Below are positions 47,200 through 60,106 of a DNA stretch of 64,000 nucleotides, in pieces; position 1 is the stretch's first letter; the number at the start of each line of letters is the position of its first letter. The stretch is from positions 7,894,414 to 7,958,413 of the forward strand of contig OZ026835.1 of assembly GCA_964023205.1 (NCBI GenBank). Direction: 5' to 3'. The position numbers and the translations under genes were made by a program. This stretch comes from Lutraria lutraria. Lineage: Eukaryota; Mollusca; Bivalvia; Venerida; Mactridae. The notes beneath the pieces are model-generated. The model was not told where the DNA came from. It searched no databases and saw only the letters and a list, made by a program, of their open reading frames with translations.

Positions 47200-47790
47200 T
47201 TTTCCGGTCCTAGCATTTGATGTTCATCCACATCCTGAGTGTATTACATGCAAATCAATCAACTATAAACGTTATAATCTGCATCCATACTATTCTCCAA
47301 CTCATCACAAATGTTACTCAAATTATCTTCTGGTTCAATCTCTCCACCACCTTCAATCACCTCTTATGAACTTGACCTCCATTTTCATCATTTGTATATC
47401 ACATTGACCCAACTGAGTTCATCTCACCATCATTCACAGTAGATGACCTTGACCAACTTTCCCGGACACCATCTTTGTAGATTGAATTTGATCATCATGG
47501 AAGTTTTCATCTGAAATAACACCGTCAAAATCATGTTGAACATTATCCACAATATCATTATTATTTTGTCCTTCAAGAATGACCTTGATAACTTCTTCGT
47601 CCATAACAGAATCAGATTCTTGATATGTAGCATTAGCCTGTGGTTCAATTTGCTGGATTTCTTCATTACATTCATCAATATTGTCTAAAATATAGTCTTC
47701 CTGATCTGTTTGCTGAGCTTCAACATTGTCCATTTCAAGTATTTCTTTAGGTGTTTTGTCAACTTCTGGCTCAATATTTTTTTTTTTAAT
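47200..47790 (-). pseudogene. Acidic coding block with frame breaks, possible upstream exon
   Basis: On the minus strand, 47780-47434 is open and strongly acidic ('NIEPEVDKTPKEILE', 'EDYILDNIDECNEEI', 'VMDEEVIKVILEGQNNND'). Protein-like reading then continues in other frames ('SSTVNDGEMNSVG', 'EGGGEIEPEDNLSNICDELE') after at least two frame changes and a TGA. It could be a large disordered exon of the coiled-coil gene damaged by real mutations or by assembly errors, or a dead gene. A 'gtaac' donor near 47320 would fit the phase of the exon at 44151, but this is speculative. Confidence 0.35.
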
Positions 47791-48499
47791 TTATTTTTAT
47801 TCTTCATACTCGTACAATCATATGGAATGTTATGTTACATATTGTTACATATTTTTAACATACAAGTTTGTAAAGAATCATCATGCACGTATAACATTTT
47901 GTATTGTTGCAAATATATGATGTTTTCATATGAAGAATATATAAATTCTGAGGAGAAAAGAAATGAAGATAAAAAATAAATGAGGGTTTAAGCTCGTTTC
48001 CGATTCCGTATAATTAATAATATTCATACATGAATGATATTTGTTACAGTTGAAAATGTAAAAGGGCATATGTTTTTGGCCTGTCTGTCTGTTTGTCTAT
48101 TTGTTTGTAGTAAACTTTAACTTCGCCTATAAAATCAAAATGCTCCCACCATCAATCATCAAACTTCATATGTTGGACCGGTGCATTTTTAGGTCATGTG
48201 TAGGCAATTAAGAAAAGGCTTATTATAATACTACAAGAAATAAAGTTAACGTGCAAATTATCTTAGTCATCGTGATCGGAAGTGTTGAAGGGTGTAGCTT
48301 AAACATGTCACTGGTGTATTGAAAAGTCACATAACTTTCAAAACATACAAATTATGTAAGTTTATCTCAAATCAATTATAAAATCAATACTTTAAATATT
48401 TATCAATACATTGTATTTCTATATCCCCAATAAAGTATTTAATACACATGTCAGAATTACAAAGATGTAAAGATTTCAACAGTAAGAATTTTTTCTCAA

Positions 48500-48815
48500 T
48501 ATGTTTTCAATAATTGCACACCCAGTAATCCAAGTACAAGGTTAAATGTTAAGCTTTTCAAATACATTGGCATTCGGTTTGTTTTGTTTAAAGGCATAAT
48601 AGCGTTTTAATTGATGACAGTCTATGTCCGCATACATTGCCTGATAGATTGTTTTCTAAGAAAAGGAAAGTCAAGATTATGTAAAGAAAGATATTTAAAT
48701 TTCGCATTCATTTTACAAAGTCTAAAAGCACATCTTTTTACATCTTTGGCGTTAAATGACATTGAATAATCGTACAAATAAGAATCCATTAACACATTAA
48801 ATGCTTTCTACACCA
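48500..48815 (-). pseudogene. Unrecognised coding-like remnant
   Basis: A minus-strand frame reads 'AFNVLMDSYLYDYSMSF', 'AKDVKRCAFRLCKMN' and 'LHNLDFPFLRKQS', then meets a stop, and protein-like sequence resumes ('MPLNKTNRMPMYLKS'). Composition looks coding, but I recognise no family. It may be part of a retroelement. There is no splice evidence. Confidence 0.25.
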
Positions 48816-48829
48816 TTTCAAAAGACTGA

Positions 48830-49690
48830 CGCCTACTAGAACCCGGTGAATGATATGTGCACATTAGTGTTAATTGACAAACCATGCCTGCAAAGAATAT
48901 CTCATCCATAAATTTTAATATTTATTTTTGCCGAGATATATCTAAGAGTCAGTATTAAGGAGATATAGAATGTTTAAATATTTATATTCCCTAAAGACTG
49001 GTTCATTTGATATATTTAAAAAGCAATATAATGTAATATGATACATTAATCCCACCAACAGATTGCTATATATCACTGATACAAAGAAACTGAACAAGAT
49101 ATTCAAAATTTAACATAAATGTCATTATTTTATTGACTTAAAAACATCAACACTATAAAGAGATTTTAGCTCAAAGACTAATAATAACCCATAAATAAAT
49201 AGATACACATATTTTACTTATTATAAATTTCTACAAAAATAACTGCTTTTAAGCCTTGTTAATAACATATTGGGTTTTCTGCAGTTCAACAAAAATACAC
49301 ATGTTTATTACCCGTTATACAAGTTGTTTACTAAGGTATCATCATACACAGAATAATGTGACACTTGTATTCATTATGTAAAAAGATAATTAAAAGTATT
49401 TTATCCGATGAAAAATATTTGACACTAAAATTACCAAGGCTCATCTTCATAATGGAAATATATTTGATATACTCTCATCTAATGTTTGTATGGTTGATAT
49501 GTAACACTATTTGTCCATTGTTTTATTATATGTTCTTGTTACTATGGAAACACTCAAATGACTCAGAATGCAGGAACTATTAAATGTTTGAAAAAATACA
49601 TGTGATAAATGATCAATATTTACTTGCTTACAATAATTATAGATTTTTAGTAAATTGATGAGAAAACCTATCCTTAATCCTTAAGGTGTA
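48830..49690. other. No gene recognised
   Basis: AT-rich sequence upstream of an F3 element. Only short chance open frames, such as 49365-49583, which has no domain or splice support. Confidence 0.45.
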
Positions 49691-49702
49691 AAACAAATGT
49701 TT

Positions 49703-49887
49703 GTTTCTGGTTACTAGACCTACCCTATTTTTTCCCGCAATCTTGGACTTTTTATTAGCCAAAGGAATGAAAAATCCAGTTTCTCATTATTTTTACCTTT
49801 CCACTATGTCATGCCTTTTAATTTTCAAGAGCAGAACAAAGCCCCAAACCTACCTGCCCTACTTTGAATGAGCATGTAACCAGAAAC
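49703..49887. mobile_element. Small MITE-like element, family F3
   Basis: 'gtttctggttac' at 49703 and 'gtaaccagaaac' at 49876-49887 are a perfect 12-bp inverted pair. The interior ('acctaccctattttttcccg') is the reverse complement of that in the 34907 copy, so it is inserted in the opposite orientation. Confidence 0.75.
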
Positions 49888-50687
49888 TAACTTTTGTAAG
49901 GCATTGTGATTTGATTTAGATTAAAAACACAAATATTTTTAAATGTTGCTAGGAATGAATTTAAAATCAGTATTACATTACGGAGCAGTAGCAACACTTA
50001 TCAGCATTTCAACAAGTACCAGAAGTCGACATTCAGACAGCATATACATGTAACATGCCGATGAATTTTAATGAGGATTGAATTCTTGTAATTATGTATA
50101 TTAAAGTTTAAGCAAATATCAAACTGCAGTACTAAAATATAAACATTAACTTAAATGGTGTAGAAGTATTTTTTAATCTGGGTCTCAGCCCGTTTCAAAC
50201 AGTCTTATCTATATGGTAATAAGTGAACATAATGAAAGAAAAAAAAACATGGAATGACAAACGGCATTATACAAATATAAATTATATATTTCATATAAGG
50301 AGAAAGCTTTGAAAGGCAACTTAAAAGCAATTATCTATGAGTGGTCCACAAACTATCTCGTAAATAACGATAACAATCAGAGAAATATGACAAAAATTAC
50401 ATTACTGAATCACAAGAAAATAGGAAATCAATGTTTTCTGTATGTAACCATAACTACCTGATGTACCTTACAACAAACCCACATTATAACAAGGTACAGC
50501 AGGTTTCTTAAACAATGTTCCAGAGTAAACTTTGACAGCTACAGAATGTGTGGTTATTTTATAAAGTTGGTTTTTATTATTCAAAAGATAAAATGTTTTA
50601 ACCCTATCATAAAGGCCAAAGATGAAAAACGTATGATCAAAATGTCATAATGTAGTGTACTGATATATCAAAAATGAAAACTTAGAC

Positions 50688-50760
50688 TTGCTCTGAGGTG
50701 GAAGAACTGGCGACGTCCTGAGGTTACGTGACACATCTTGAAATGATCCCCTACCCATTA
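50688..50760 (-). CDS. Possible small coding exon
   Basis: On the minus strand, after 'cttgattcag', 23 codons read 'MGRGSFQDVSRNLRTSPVLP' followed by 'PQS', then a GT. Base composition is markedly higher in GC than its surroundings, and the Ser/Pro/Arg content looks coding. The donor (gtctaa) is weak. It lies on the same strand as the coiled-coil gene, 6.5 kb upstream of its first visible exon, so it could belong to that gene. Confidence 0.3.
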
Positions 50761-52164
50761 CTGAATCAAGTGTGTAAACAGTACAAAAAAATAATTTGAT
50801 CATTCGAAATACATTAGAAACTAAAAATTGGTTAAAATGAAAGAAATCCACTTTAAGAAAATTGTTCGATAACAAACACTAAATCCTTCATGGAATATAA
50901 TTGAACATCAACAATTCTAAAATCCCGACTAAGAATTATTTTTAACATTGGTTAAACTAGAGCTGTCACAGAGGTGACTAATACCCATCCGCAGCTTTGA
51001 CAGTAATAATGCAATAGTACACTATACGGCTAAGTTCAAGGGGACATAACTCTGCAATGAATGAATCCACTGGGGGCCAACGAAGTATCACGAGAGGCGG
51101 TTCGCATCGAAAACATGTGTATGTTGTGCAACTACAAGTGACCCATGTTATGTACACATAACGTGGTTGAAAAGCTAAGGACTGCATTTTTTGGTAGTAG
51201 TTACATTGTATTTTGCTGGAATATCATATTCCAAGTATGAAACATGATGAGAAGAAACGTTTAATACTATTTAACAGTTGCATGAACAGTAAATCCCCGA
51301 TTATTCGAATGTCGTTGGGCCCTGAAAAATCATTCGGATAATCCTTGGTTTCGCATAATCCATTTCAGTATGATGCACTGGTTGGAAACGATAAATTCCG
51401 TTCTGTTCGTATATTGCAAGGGAGTTAACTCTGGTATGCAAACATGACGTTACTTTCAAGAGTGATGATAAGAATGAAATAAAATGTATAACAAACACTT
51501 ATCATTGGTTTATCCTTGTTTTATGAGTTATGTATATGAGTTAACAAATGAAACAATAATTCTTGTTTAATAAATACACGCGCATTTATGGATTATGCAG
51601 AACACAATCCGACACAATAATATGTCATTCTCACTTCACTTAATAACGATCGACTAGGCATCGCTATCGTCACATTTTCAAACAATTAAGAGAATCGAAG
51701 ACGTATTGTTTTTATGTTTGGAACATTGTTTCACTAAATCATCATATTCTAGTTGGTTTTGTTTGTGTTCAAATCAGTTTTTAAATTTTGAAAGACGCTG
51801 AAATGCAAATAATTTCATACAGATCACCAGGTACGTACGCGTATTACCTTATTATACCCGAGGTCATAGTGAAATATTCGTAGCGATGTGTATAAAATCG
51901 TAACAAACAATATGGTCAACTTAATGATAATTAAACTGTTGACACGCTTCGTGTATGAATTGGTGTTACACATTGTTAACAAGTCACATGACATTTGATT
52001 CTCAATCGGCCAGTGTTATCAATTGACGATTTCGAATAATAGGTGTGAAAATACGCGCATTCGTAACTTTAGGGACCAAATAATGTATTCGGATTACATC
52101 AGGTATTCGTAAAATCCGATTCGTATAATATTAATAAAAGTACTATGATGGATCTTTATAATTT

Positions 52165-52722
52165 TTTTTTAACCAGCTTTTGGTTATGAAATGTATCTAG
52201 ATATTTTACCAAAATCTTTTAGAATATACTTTTGTAGGCTACGTATGTCTGTTCATCCGTTACGGATACAAACGGGTAGATTTGCTAATGATAACAAACC
52301 TCGAAATGAAAGACACTGTATTTATTGTAATTCTAATGATATTGGAGACGAGTATCATTATATGTGTATATGTCCTTGTTATTCTGAAATCAGGCATAAA
52401 TATATCCAAAAAATATACTATGTTAAGCCTTCTGTACAGAAATATTTAAAATTGTTAAGCAATGTTGATAAATCAGAGTTATTTAATATATCATTGTATG
52501 TCAAAATTGCATTAAAAATTCGTTCTAATATTACTTAATGTTGAAAGATAAATTCTGTTCATCTCCATTACCTATATATATTTGTGCAACTTGTGTATGA
52601 TTCTTTGTTTAAAAGGTTATGTCCAATTTTGTTCATTCTATCGTTTAATTGTAAATTACGTTGACAGTTTATGGTTGTATATATGTATGTAGATGATGTA
52701 CCATGTACAAGTCTAAATAAAA
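52165..52722 (+). mobile_element. 5'-truncated LINE: ORF2 C-terminus and 3' UTR
   Basis: The open frame 52191-52538 (115 codons to TAA) contains 'SVHPLRIQTGRF', then CxxC...H...C ('HCIYCNSNDIGDEYHYMC'), typical of the terminal zinc motif of LINE ORF2. It is intact to the stop, so it is younger than the other LINE debris here. The 3' UTR ends '...gtctaaataaaa' directly before the TGTC array. The 5' junction is near a T8 run at 52160-52170. Confidence 0.8.
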
Positions 52723-53189
<467 letters not shown>

Positions 53190-53860
53190 ATAACCGGGGT
53201 TCGTTGCAGTTGAAATATATAGAGACGTAGACCGTAGATTTTGCAGATTTTATTCGGATAATACCGAGTATTTGGATAATCAGTGTTCGGATAATCGAGG
53301 TTTTACTGTAGTTAACTTAGTACCATTTACGTATGAACTAAGCTCCAACGTTGGGGATATTCGTAGACAGTCTTGTTTCGGTAGAATTTTCATTAAAATA
53401 TGTTTAGTGAGTATTATTTCTCATACTTATTGGGTATGGTATACTTATTCAATCATTTTGTCTTCATTAGAAATGTTCTGTAGGTGAAATAAGCACATTT
53501 GAACGGGGTTTTTGCATACCACGATTGTGTTAGTTTCTCACAGTGTGTGTATGGTGCTAAACGAAGGTCATTATTCATGTGTACGTTGCTCGTTGAAGTC
53601 AAAATCATTTTCAGGATATGTATGTATGTAGTGCCGGGCGCCATTTGCCAGCATTTTAGAAGCGACATGGCACTGTGCAAACTCCAGCATATAGAACGTT
53701 ACGTTCATGGGGGAAGCAAATGATAGAGGTACAACTAAATATCTCCATATAACTTAAAATGAAGGGCCATTACATTATCGACTATATCGACGACATGACA
53801 ACGAACACTCAAACTTGAAAAATTAATCCCGACAAATAATGTAGCAAATGCCAATTGTTC

Positions 53861-54154
53861 ATGAAACAAGCGGAATCGGGAAGTACAGAAGTTTCTCAAC
53901 CAGATGGTGATGAATTGACGAAAGAATTGGACACAGCTATACTGAGCCCAGACGCAAAGAACTTTGAAAAGATAGATGACGTTACCGATGAAACAATGAA
54001 AGAGACCGTAGTACAAATCGAAAGCTTCTTCCGTCCGTCACATCTGCTCTATATGACAGTAGACGTCTTCGAGACCTTTTTTCAGTTGGTGGATACTGGC
54101 GAATTTGGTGCAAATTACGCTCGGATTGACGAGCACAGTACAACATTGCTATAG
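53861..54154 (+). CDS. Hypothetical acidic protein, 97 aa
   Basis: An ATG-initiated frame to TAG, N-terminally acidic ('GDELTKELDTAILSPDAKN', 'IDDVTDETMKETVV') and then 'ESFFRPSHLLYMTVDVFETF'. The amino-acid pattern looks protein-like rather than random. Upstream at 53633-53660 is a GC-rich 'gccgggcgccatttgcc' patch that could be a promoter or initiator. There is no recognised family, and no clear splice donor. It might be the first exon of a + gene or a stand-alone short gene. Confidence 0.35.
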   Translation: MKQAESGSTEVSQPDGDELTKELDTAILSPDAKNFEKIDDVTDETMKETVVQIESFFRPSHLLYMTVDVFETFFQLVDTGEFGANYARIDEHSTTLL

Positions 54155-54299
54155 AGACTAGTTTGAATATTAATGAATAGGGCAATGGTGGTAACGAATC
54201 GGAGACATGTAATCAAACATTTTAGATAACAGCATATTTCAAAATTGTTCAAAGTCGTAAATTATATAATTTTGTGCCTACATCATAATGCAGTTATTA

Positions 54300-54535
54300 A
54301 ATGAGAAGACCATCTGACAATTTCTGTGGCTTAATTGTCACCCAGGAAGCAATTGAGTTTTGTCATCATCAGCCTCTATAACTTTTGATGTTCCTCAAGG
54401 TACTATTTTAGGTCCCCTACTATTTCTTATATATGTTAACACCATGTCAGCAGCACTGTCAAGAACAAGTGTATGCTTTATGCCGATGACTCTAGTGATT
54501 GTAATCTGTCCATGAAATTTTAATCGATTACTCAG
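54300..54535 (+). mobile_element. LINE reverse-transcriptase fragment
   Basis: 'FDVPQGTILGPLLFLIYVN' is the RT motif containing PQG. After a one-base shift it is followed by 'LYADDSS', the catalytic box. Only about 230 bp survive. Stops and a frameshift show it is dead. Confidence 0.8.
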
Positions 54536-54544
54536 AGGAAAACG

Positions 54545-55213
54545 TAAATCAAGTTTCACCGATTTATAGATTTAAAAACTAAACCATAATTACTAAAATA
54601 AACCCACTGTATAAACTTAAGTGCATTGCAAGTGATTTAAAAGAAATATTACATTTGATTGGTCTTCTGTAAACCAATATCGCACGTAAGTTACAAATTT
54701 TTTAACAACGATTACTATTCTGTATAAAGGAATATATTACAACAAATAGGCTTAAATTGACTATAAATGTATAATGCGGGGAACCGTGCCTCAGTTTTTT
54801 TGAAAACGTGTAATACGTCATAGATAAAAATGAAAACAAGTATAAAAATTCTGAGGAAGTTTTCTCTAGATTAACATTATCGCTACAAAATACCGAAACC
54901 CGCTTTGAAATCCGTCATCCAATAGGACAACAATGTTAATTCGAAAATGACACCTACAGTGTTCTTTTAAGCTGAGTAATTATCAATTAAAGTGTCGGAT
55001 CACTATCGTCTCATGAAATCAACATATTTGACGCACCCCATTCAATTTCGATAGCCAATCAAAATCGCTAATGTCTAGTAAGAGATTTTATAACATTTAT
55101 TTGTCATTAATGAATTAATAGTGTCATATCGTACCAATACAATGTTAGAACTGATAAGGAAATGTCGATAATGGGGGTACAGTATTTATCGCAATAAAAC
55201 ACCATTGGTTAAC
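54545..55213 (-). repeat. Composite repeat family F1, inverted short copy
   Basis: The reverse complement follows 38633-39545 from the right arm ('aatcaagtttcacc') through 'ggggaaccgtgcctcag', 'taatacgtcatagataaaaatg' and the left arm to 'aaacaccattgg'. It lacks the internal F2 module. Confidence 0.85.
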
Positions 55214-55216
55214 ATC

Positions 55217-55835
55217 ACCAGATTAGAACATCACTTGCGCCTTGTGCAAGAGTGTTAAACCTTTGCGAAAGCTTGATCTGCGAAATGGCAATATTAGAGG
55301 AATAGGCCGAAAGTTATACAAAGTTCAGTTGCTAACTCCTACTGGAAAGGTAAGTTATTGGTCCAGGAAAACTGGTTCGTACGATTTCGCAGTCCATGGG
55401 TGCAGACAAATCCGCAACAGGTCCGCACCTATCGTAAGCACCAAAAGGCACAAATACGATGCACGGTGAGTGCGCAGGTCACAGGGTGTTAAAATGAAAA
55501 ATACAATGCTCTTTTTTTCTCTAGGGACCACAAGATGAATTTTCACAAGTCGTGCAAATGTGCTAGAAAAGCGCAAGACATTCGTAATAATTCGCAAAGC
55601 TTTCTTGCGACCATCTTACGATACGGACGATTTTGCAAGGCCTTACGTTGTTTGTGCGCCCATTGTTCGATTAGTCCCAAATGATGATATAAACCAAAGC
55701 GACAATGATACTTTTCGTCAAACTTTGACAGGATATTACCTCTTCCTGATGGGCATCCTCCAACAAAGGATGAGTCTTGTACTAACCTCTGAAGTGCATC
55801 AAGTCCTAGAGCAGACAGAGCAATATAATTGTTAA
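55217..55835 (+). CDS. Possible exons of an unidentified + strand gene
   Basis: Piece 1: after 'caccagattag', a frame with 'NITCALCKSVKPLRKLDL' runs to a consensus donor 'aaaggtaagt' at 55357-55358. Piece 2: after 'tttttttctctag' (55526), downstream sequence stays open for about 90 codons to TAA at 55833 ('VLEKRKTFVIIRKAFLRPSY', 'DTFRQTLTGYYLFLMGILQQ'), but its frame does not begin cleanly at that acceptor. A second consensus donor (acggtgagt) lies at 55467-55475. GC content is above background. No family is recognised; exon structure unsettled. Confidence 0.3.
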
Positions 55836-55839
55836 AGAT

Positions 55840-56450
55840 GTGTCTAAACAGAAGAGATGGAGCAAAACGTCAGGTGGAATATTCTTCAATAATTCATATT
55901 TTCTTGTCATGAACATGTAAACATGGTAAGACGAACTAGGTGATATAGAAAAACCTCATTTTGAAGACAATTGGGATGCCTGTCAGCCTGTCAGCCTTTT
56001 TTCATTAGGCAATTAAAATGTTGATGGTCAATTTTCTTTTTTTTTCTTCGGCATGCCTAATATTTTTGTTGTCGTCAGAATCACTGCCAAGGTTTAAGAC
56101 CTCGTATTCGTTTATTGTAGCCCATCCAGTTCACAGACACTTGTTTAGAAAAAAGAAATACCCCACTCACCACGTTCGCTCTTACCACTATCAATATATA
56201 TATAATACTAAAGCTAAGTAGCTGGATCACAGTCATCTTGGCCATGTTCCATTGCCCTGTTGCTTTTATTCTTATGTGTGTGTTTCGTGTAAACCGTGTC
56301 CAAATTTCTTCACACACAAATTTACGGTGCATTTTGTCCAAGTGAAGTTTTAATTGGTCAATTTCATTAAACCGTGCCGTACATGCTATGCAGTGGATTT
56401 TAAGTAAGTTGAGTATTCTAAGAGTTAAGGATAAACCTTGTGCCGATTAA
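55840..56450. other. No gene recognised
   Basis: Short frames only, on both strands. No repeat family seen elsewhere in the window. Confidence 0.4.
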
Positions 56451-56454
56451 AGGG

Positions 56455-56945
56455 TCTGCATGGATAAATCAAAGCTCTGAAGATTCTGCTGTTGTTCGCA
56501 ACTACAAAGTTGTGAAAAGTTCCATGTGAAAAAGTTACACGTTAAAAGCATTAAATTAATTGATTAAGATTTCCCAATGAACCGCGTTTTTAAATATCTG
56601 ATTGGCTCACAGTTATTATCGCATCGTCCATGAATTCAATGATACTTCTATTTACAACAGAAGCTAGGAACCAGACTAAATCAGCATATACAGCACATGA
56701 ATTGTGACGGCATCCTTCCTTGAAATGTGTGTACTCCACCAGTAGTAAATAGTGTAGTAATCCGAGATCGATGATTTAAAATTTTATACGACTGTTTGGT
56801 ATTGCTCCATTACGATTTGCATAGTCATCTGATTTCGACTTAAATGCTCGTAATATTTGAATTTGTATTTATGCCATTGAATTGAAAAAATTGGAACTAT
56901 GTTCGTTGGCGGAAGGTTGATGGAAACTCTTCTGAAAATTAAGAA
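56455..56945 (-). repeat. Internal module F2 of the composite family, isolated copy
   Basis: Aligned in the same orientation with 62105-62930 and inverted to 58440-59220: 'tcaaagctctgaag.ttctg', 'gaagctaggaaccagactaaat', 'gcatccttccttgaaatgtgtgtact', 'taatatttgaatttgtattt'. It begins after 'ggataaa', a remnant of the F1 site in which the module sits elsewhere. Confidence 0.8.
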
Positions 56946-57672
56946 ATATGTCTGCGTACAAGTATGGGACCCATGATGAGGAAAATAAAATTAATACAAC
57001 AAGTGTGATTAGTTAGAAAAATGCAAAAAGCCACTGTGACCACGTTCATGATTACCCTAATGTGCGTTGTTTATTATCGATGTGTTTTACATGATGGCGT
57101 TCCCATTATCCAAAACAAATCGCATATGTTCTCTTTGGTGTTAAATTGTGAAATGTATGAGTTTTCAAATAAGAAGAAAATGATTACACACTAATGTTCT
57201 GCAAATATGTACGCGTTGTTTGGTGTGAGCGTCAATACAAAATGATTTAGAACGAGGTTTGTAGATTTTCGGAAGTATAAAAGACCACTGTTCCTAAATA
57301 AATAACAACTTTAAATGCAGATCAAACGAGTTCTCATCTACGACATCATATAATTGAATGCCATTTTACACAAAGATTATACAAACAATGCCGAATGCGT
57401 GCATATTAACAATGTTCATATGCGAATAGTTGAAAAAAAATACCATCAATTTCACGCCTCTGCGTTGGTCATCATCAATGAGCGTTGATATAGCCGGATA
57501 CACTGTTAGGTTACCGTTGTCTACCTGCACAAAATACTCGAAAGGGTGATGCAGTATGAATAGATCGATAGATAAGATAGATAGAGGCTGTGCTCGTCAA
57601 AAGTAAGGTTTTGTCACCCATCTGGCCGTCGTCTTCAAAGCAGCACCCCCATATACATTCAACACATACCCT

Positions 57673-57861
57673 ATGTCTTTTATTCTCAAAAGTCCATTTT
57701 TGACAGAAAAAGATTGCAGATCGTTTTTCAACGCCCAGTTTAGCACAAGTCTACCGCAAACACGGCTCATTTACGGAAACAATGAAAATGACGTCATTAG
57801 CGTCATTTCACTGTGTGAAACGGGTGAAATAATTTTTGATTTTAGGCCGGATCTTCCATGA
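57673..57861 (+). CDS. Hypothetical small ORF, 62 aa
   Basis: An ATG-to-TGA frame reading 'MSFILKSPFLTEKDCRSFF' and 'QTRLIYGNNENDVISVISL'. Composition is plausible for protein, but no signal, domain or splice site supports it. A palindromic 'atgacgtcat' lies inside at about 57789. It could be chance. Confidence 0.2.
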   Translation: MSFILKSPFLTEKDCRSFFNAQFSTSLPQTRLIYGNNENDVISVISLCETGEIIFDFRPDLP

Positions 57862-57924
57862 TGGGGTTGCTATGAAGACCAAAGTTTACGTGTCGGTTCT
57901 GGCATTATACGATAAAAAAACGTA

Positions 57925-59565
57925 AACTAATATTTTAAATTATTTACAAAGATTAAATATCATACTTTAATACCAAGCAACAAACAATCCTGACCGAACG
58001 AGCAAAAATAATGTTTAATTGTGATAAATACAGCACCCCTTTATCGATCTTATCTCTAACATGTTGTGCATTGCATTGGTACGATATGATACTATTAATT
58101 CGTTAATGACGCTGTTTCAATTGTTATTAAATCTCTTACCAGACATCAAACCTGGGCGTGGTTTTACTTATTGAATCGTTAGCATTCGCGATTTCGATTG
58201 GCTGTCAAAATGTAATGGGATTAATCGAAAGTCGTTGATGTCATGAGACGATAATGATATGATACTTTAATTGTTTATTACTCGCTAACAGAAACACAGT
58301 AGATGTCAATTTTGAATTAAGATTGCCACATTATTTGATGACGGATTTCAAGGCGATTTTCGGCATTTTGTAGCGGAAATATTAATGTAGGGAAAAGTGC
58401 CTTTTTGATACTTGTTTTCATTTTTGTTGTTCGGTACGAACAATAAAGTTATTACAATTTTTCAATTATCGCTCAGTTTTCATTTTTTCTGCATACCGAA
58501 CAGCTTCCGCCTAAGACTATAGTTCCGATATTTCAATTCAATGGCAAAATACAAATTCAAATATTACGTGCATTTAAGTCAAAATCAGCTGGCTATGCAA
58601 AATCGTAAACGAGCAGTACAAACCTGTCGTAGAAAATCTAAACAATCCTCTCACTCGGATTACTATAACAACCACTATCAGTACACACATTTCAAGGAAG
58701 GATGACGTCATAATTATCGTGCTGTATATGCTAATTTAGTCTGGTTCCAAGTTTCTATTGTAAACGTATAAAAGTCATGATTGAATTCATGGAAGATGCA
58801 ATGATAACTGAGTCAACCAGATATTCAAAAAAATGATTCATCGGGAAGTTTTAATCGATTAATGTAATGCTTATAACGTGTAACTTTTTCTTCGAGCATG
58901 TCTTCATGTATGACATATAACATTCTGCATTTATAAGTTGAGTATTCAAAGAGGCAGGTAATGTAGACTATATAATATTATGTTAATTGCTGAACTACTT
59001 TTGGTGATCAGATGGGAAACATAAATCAAAGCACTGGAAGCAATGTAACTATAACAACTGCATAGCGGGTGCAGAAAAGCGTTCGTATAACTTTCTGCAT
59101 TTAGTCTGCATCTAAATCATGCACAAAAACTATCGTTCATTTTCCAAAACTCACTCTTCATATTCAACCTTTGACTGCTTTGTAGTTCCGGACAACAGCA
59201 GAACCTTCAGAACTTTGATTTAACTATGGCGTAGTACGTAATAAACAGCGGGGTTCTTGGTATGGAATTTCTTTAAAGTCAAATATGTAACGAACGGAGG
59301 ACGACATCATAATTCTGAGACAAGGTTCCCTGCATTATAAATTTATAGTTTTTTTAAGGCTATTTGTTGTAATCTTACATACAGAGTAGTTATTGCTGTT
59401 GAAAGATTTGTAAATTACATGCGATATTTGTTTATAGAAGATCAACCGTATGTACTATTTGTTTCAAATCACTTGCAATGTACTTTATACAGTGGGTTTA
59501 TTTCAGTATATAATCATGGTTTAGTTTCTATACATTGCTGAAACTTGATATGACCAGACATCCAC
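57925..59565 (+). repeat. Composite repeat F1 carrying module F2 (long form)
   Basis: The F1 left arm (57925-58437, 'caaagattaaatatcatacttt' to 'gtagggaaaagtgcc') is interrupted by F2 (about 58440-59220, from 'tgttgttcggtacgaac' to 'gttccggacaacagcagaa'). It then resumes exactly in the F1 centre ('ctatggcgtagtacgtaataaacagcggggtt') and right arm to 'gctgaaacttgatatgacc'. F2's outermost bases are themselves an imperfect inverted pair (tgttgttcggtacgaac against gttccggacaaca). Confidence 0.85.
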
Positions 59566-59569
59566 TCCT

Positions 59570-60015
59570 GATACCTTAATCACATTAATTAATAAACGTA
59601 GTTATTGATTTACATAATTCTTGCTCAGACAATTAACCGTTCTATAACATGTCTATGCTCCATCTAAGTGCTATGTAAAATAAAGAGATGTTGAACATTT
59701 TGATCATCCCTCGTATTTCGTTACGTACTTCACGACTCGTATATAATGTTTAGCAAAACGAATAGGACAGATTAAACAAGATCAGATTTTTGAGAATGTT
59801 AGTATATGATAACGATCGATGAGGTTTTGAATTCAAATTTGTGATTTTTTATGTTTTTGATCTTTAAATGATACAAAACATAATCATTATAAAATTACAT
59901 CTACTTTATTTCTACTTTTATTTAATTTAATGTACCATTTATTCCTTTCAAGAAAAACATGGACAAATTAACCATATGGTAAACAATACAATATACAGAG
60001 GAACTTACATGAGTA
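59570..60015. other. No gene recognised
   Basis: AT-rich spacer between a composite repeat and a small fold-back. Nothing supported. Confidence 0.45.
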
Positions 60016-60021
60016 TGTATT

Positions 60022-60106
60022 CCGTATTGAATTTATTGAACGTGTTGAATAGCTAGAGGCTCGCTTTATACCGTTTTATTCCACGAGTTCAATAAATTCA
60101 AGACCG
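60022..60106. repeat. Fold-back hairpin, about 23-bp arms
   Basis: 'ccgtattgaatttattgaacgtg' (60022-60044) and 'cacgagttcaataaattcaagaccg' (60082-60106) are inverted repeats with few mismatches, about 38 nt apart. Non-coding; small MITE or structured element. Confidence 0.75.

Noticed and set aside
50957..51190. Gene on the minus strand (69-codon ORF)
   Set aside because: The stretch beginning 'ctagagctgtcacagaggtgac' looks like a known kind of bivalve dispersed repeat; no second copy in the window to prove it, and no splice support for a gene.
53735..54016. 93-codon minus ORF opposite the acidic + ORF
   Set aside because: The + strand frame has better composition and an ATG start; the minus frame is probably its shadow.
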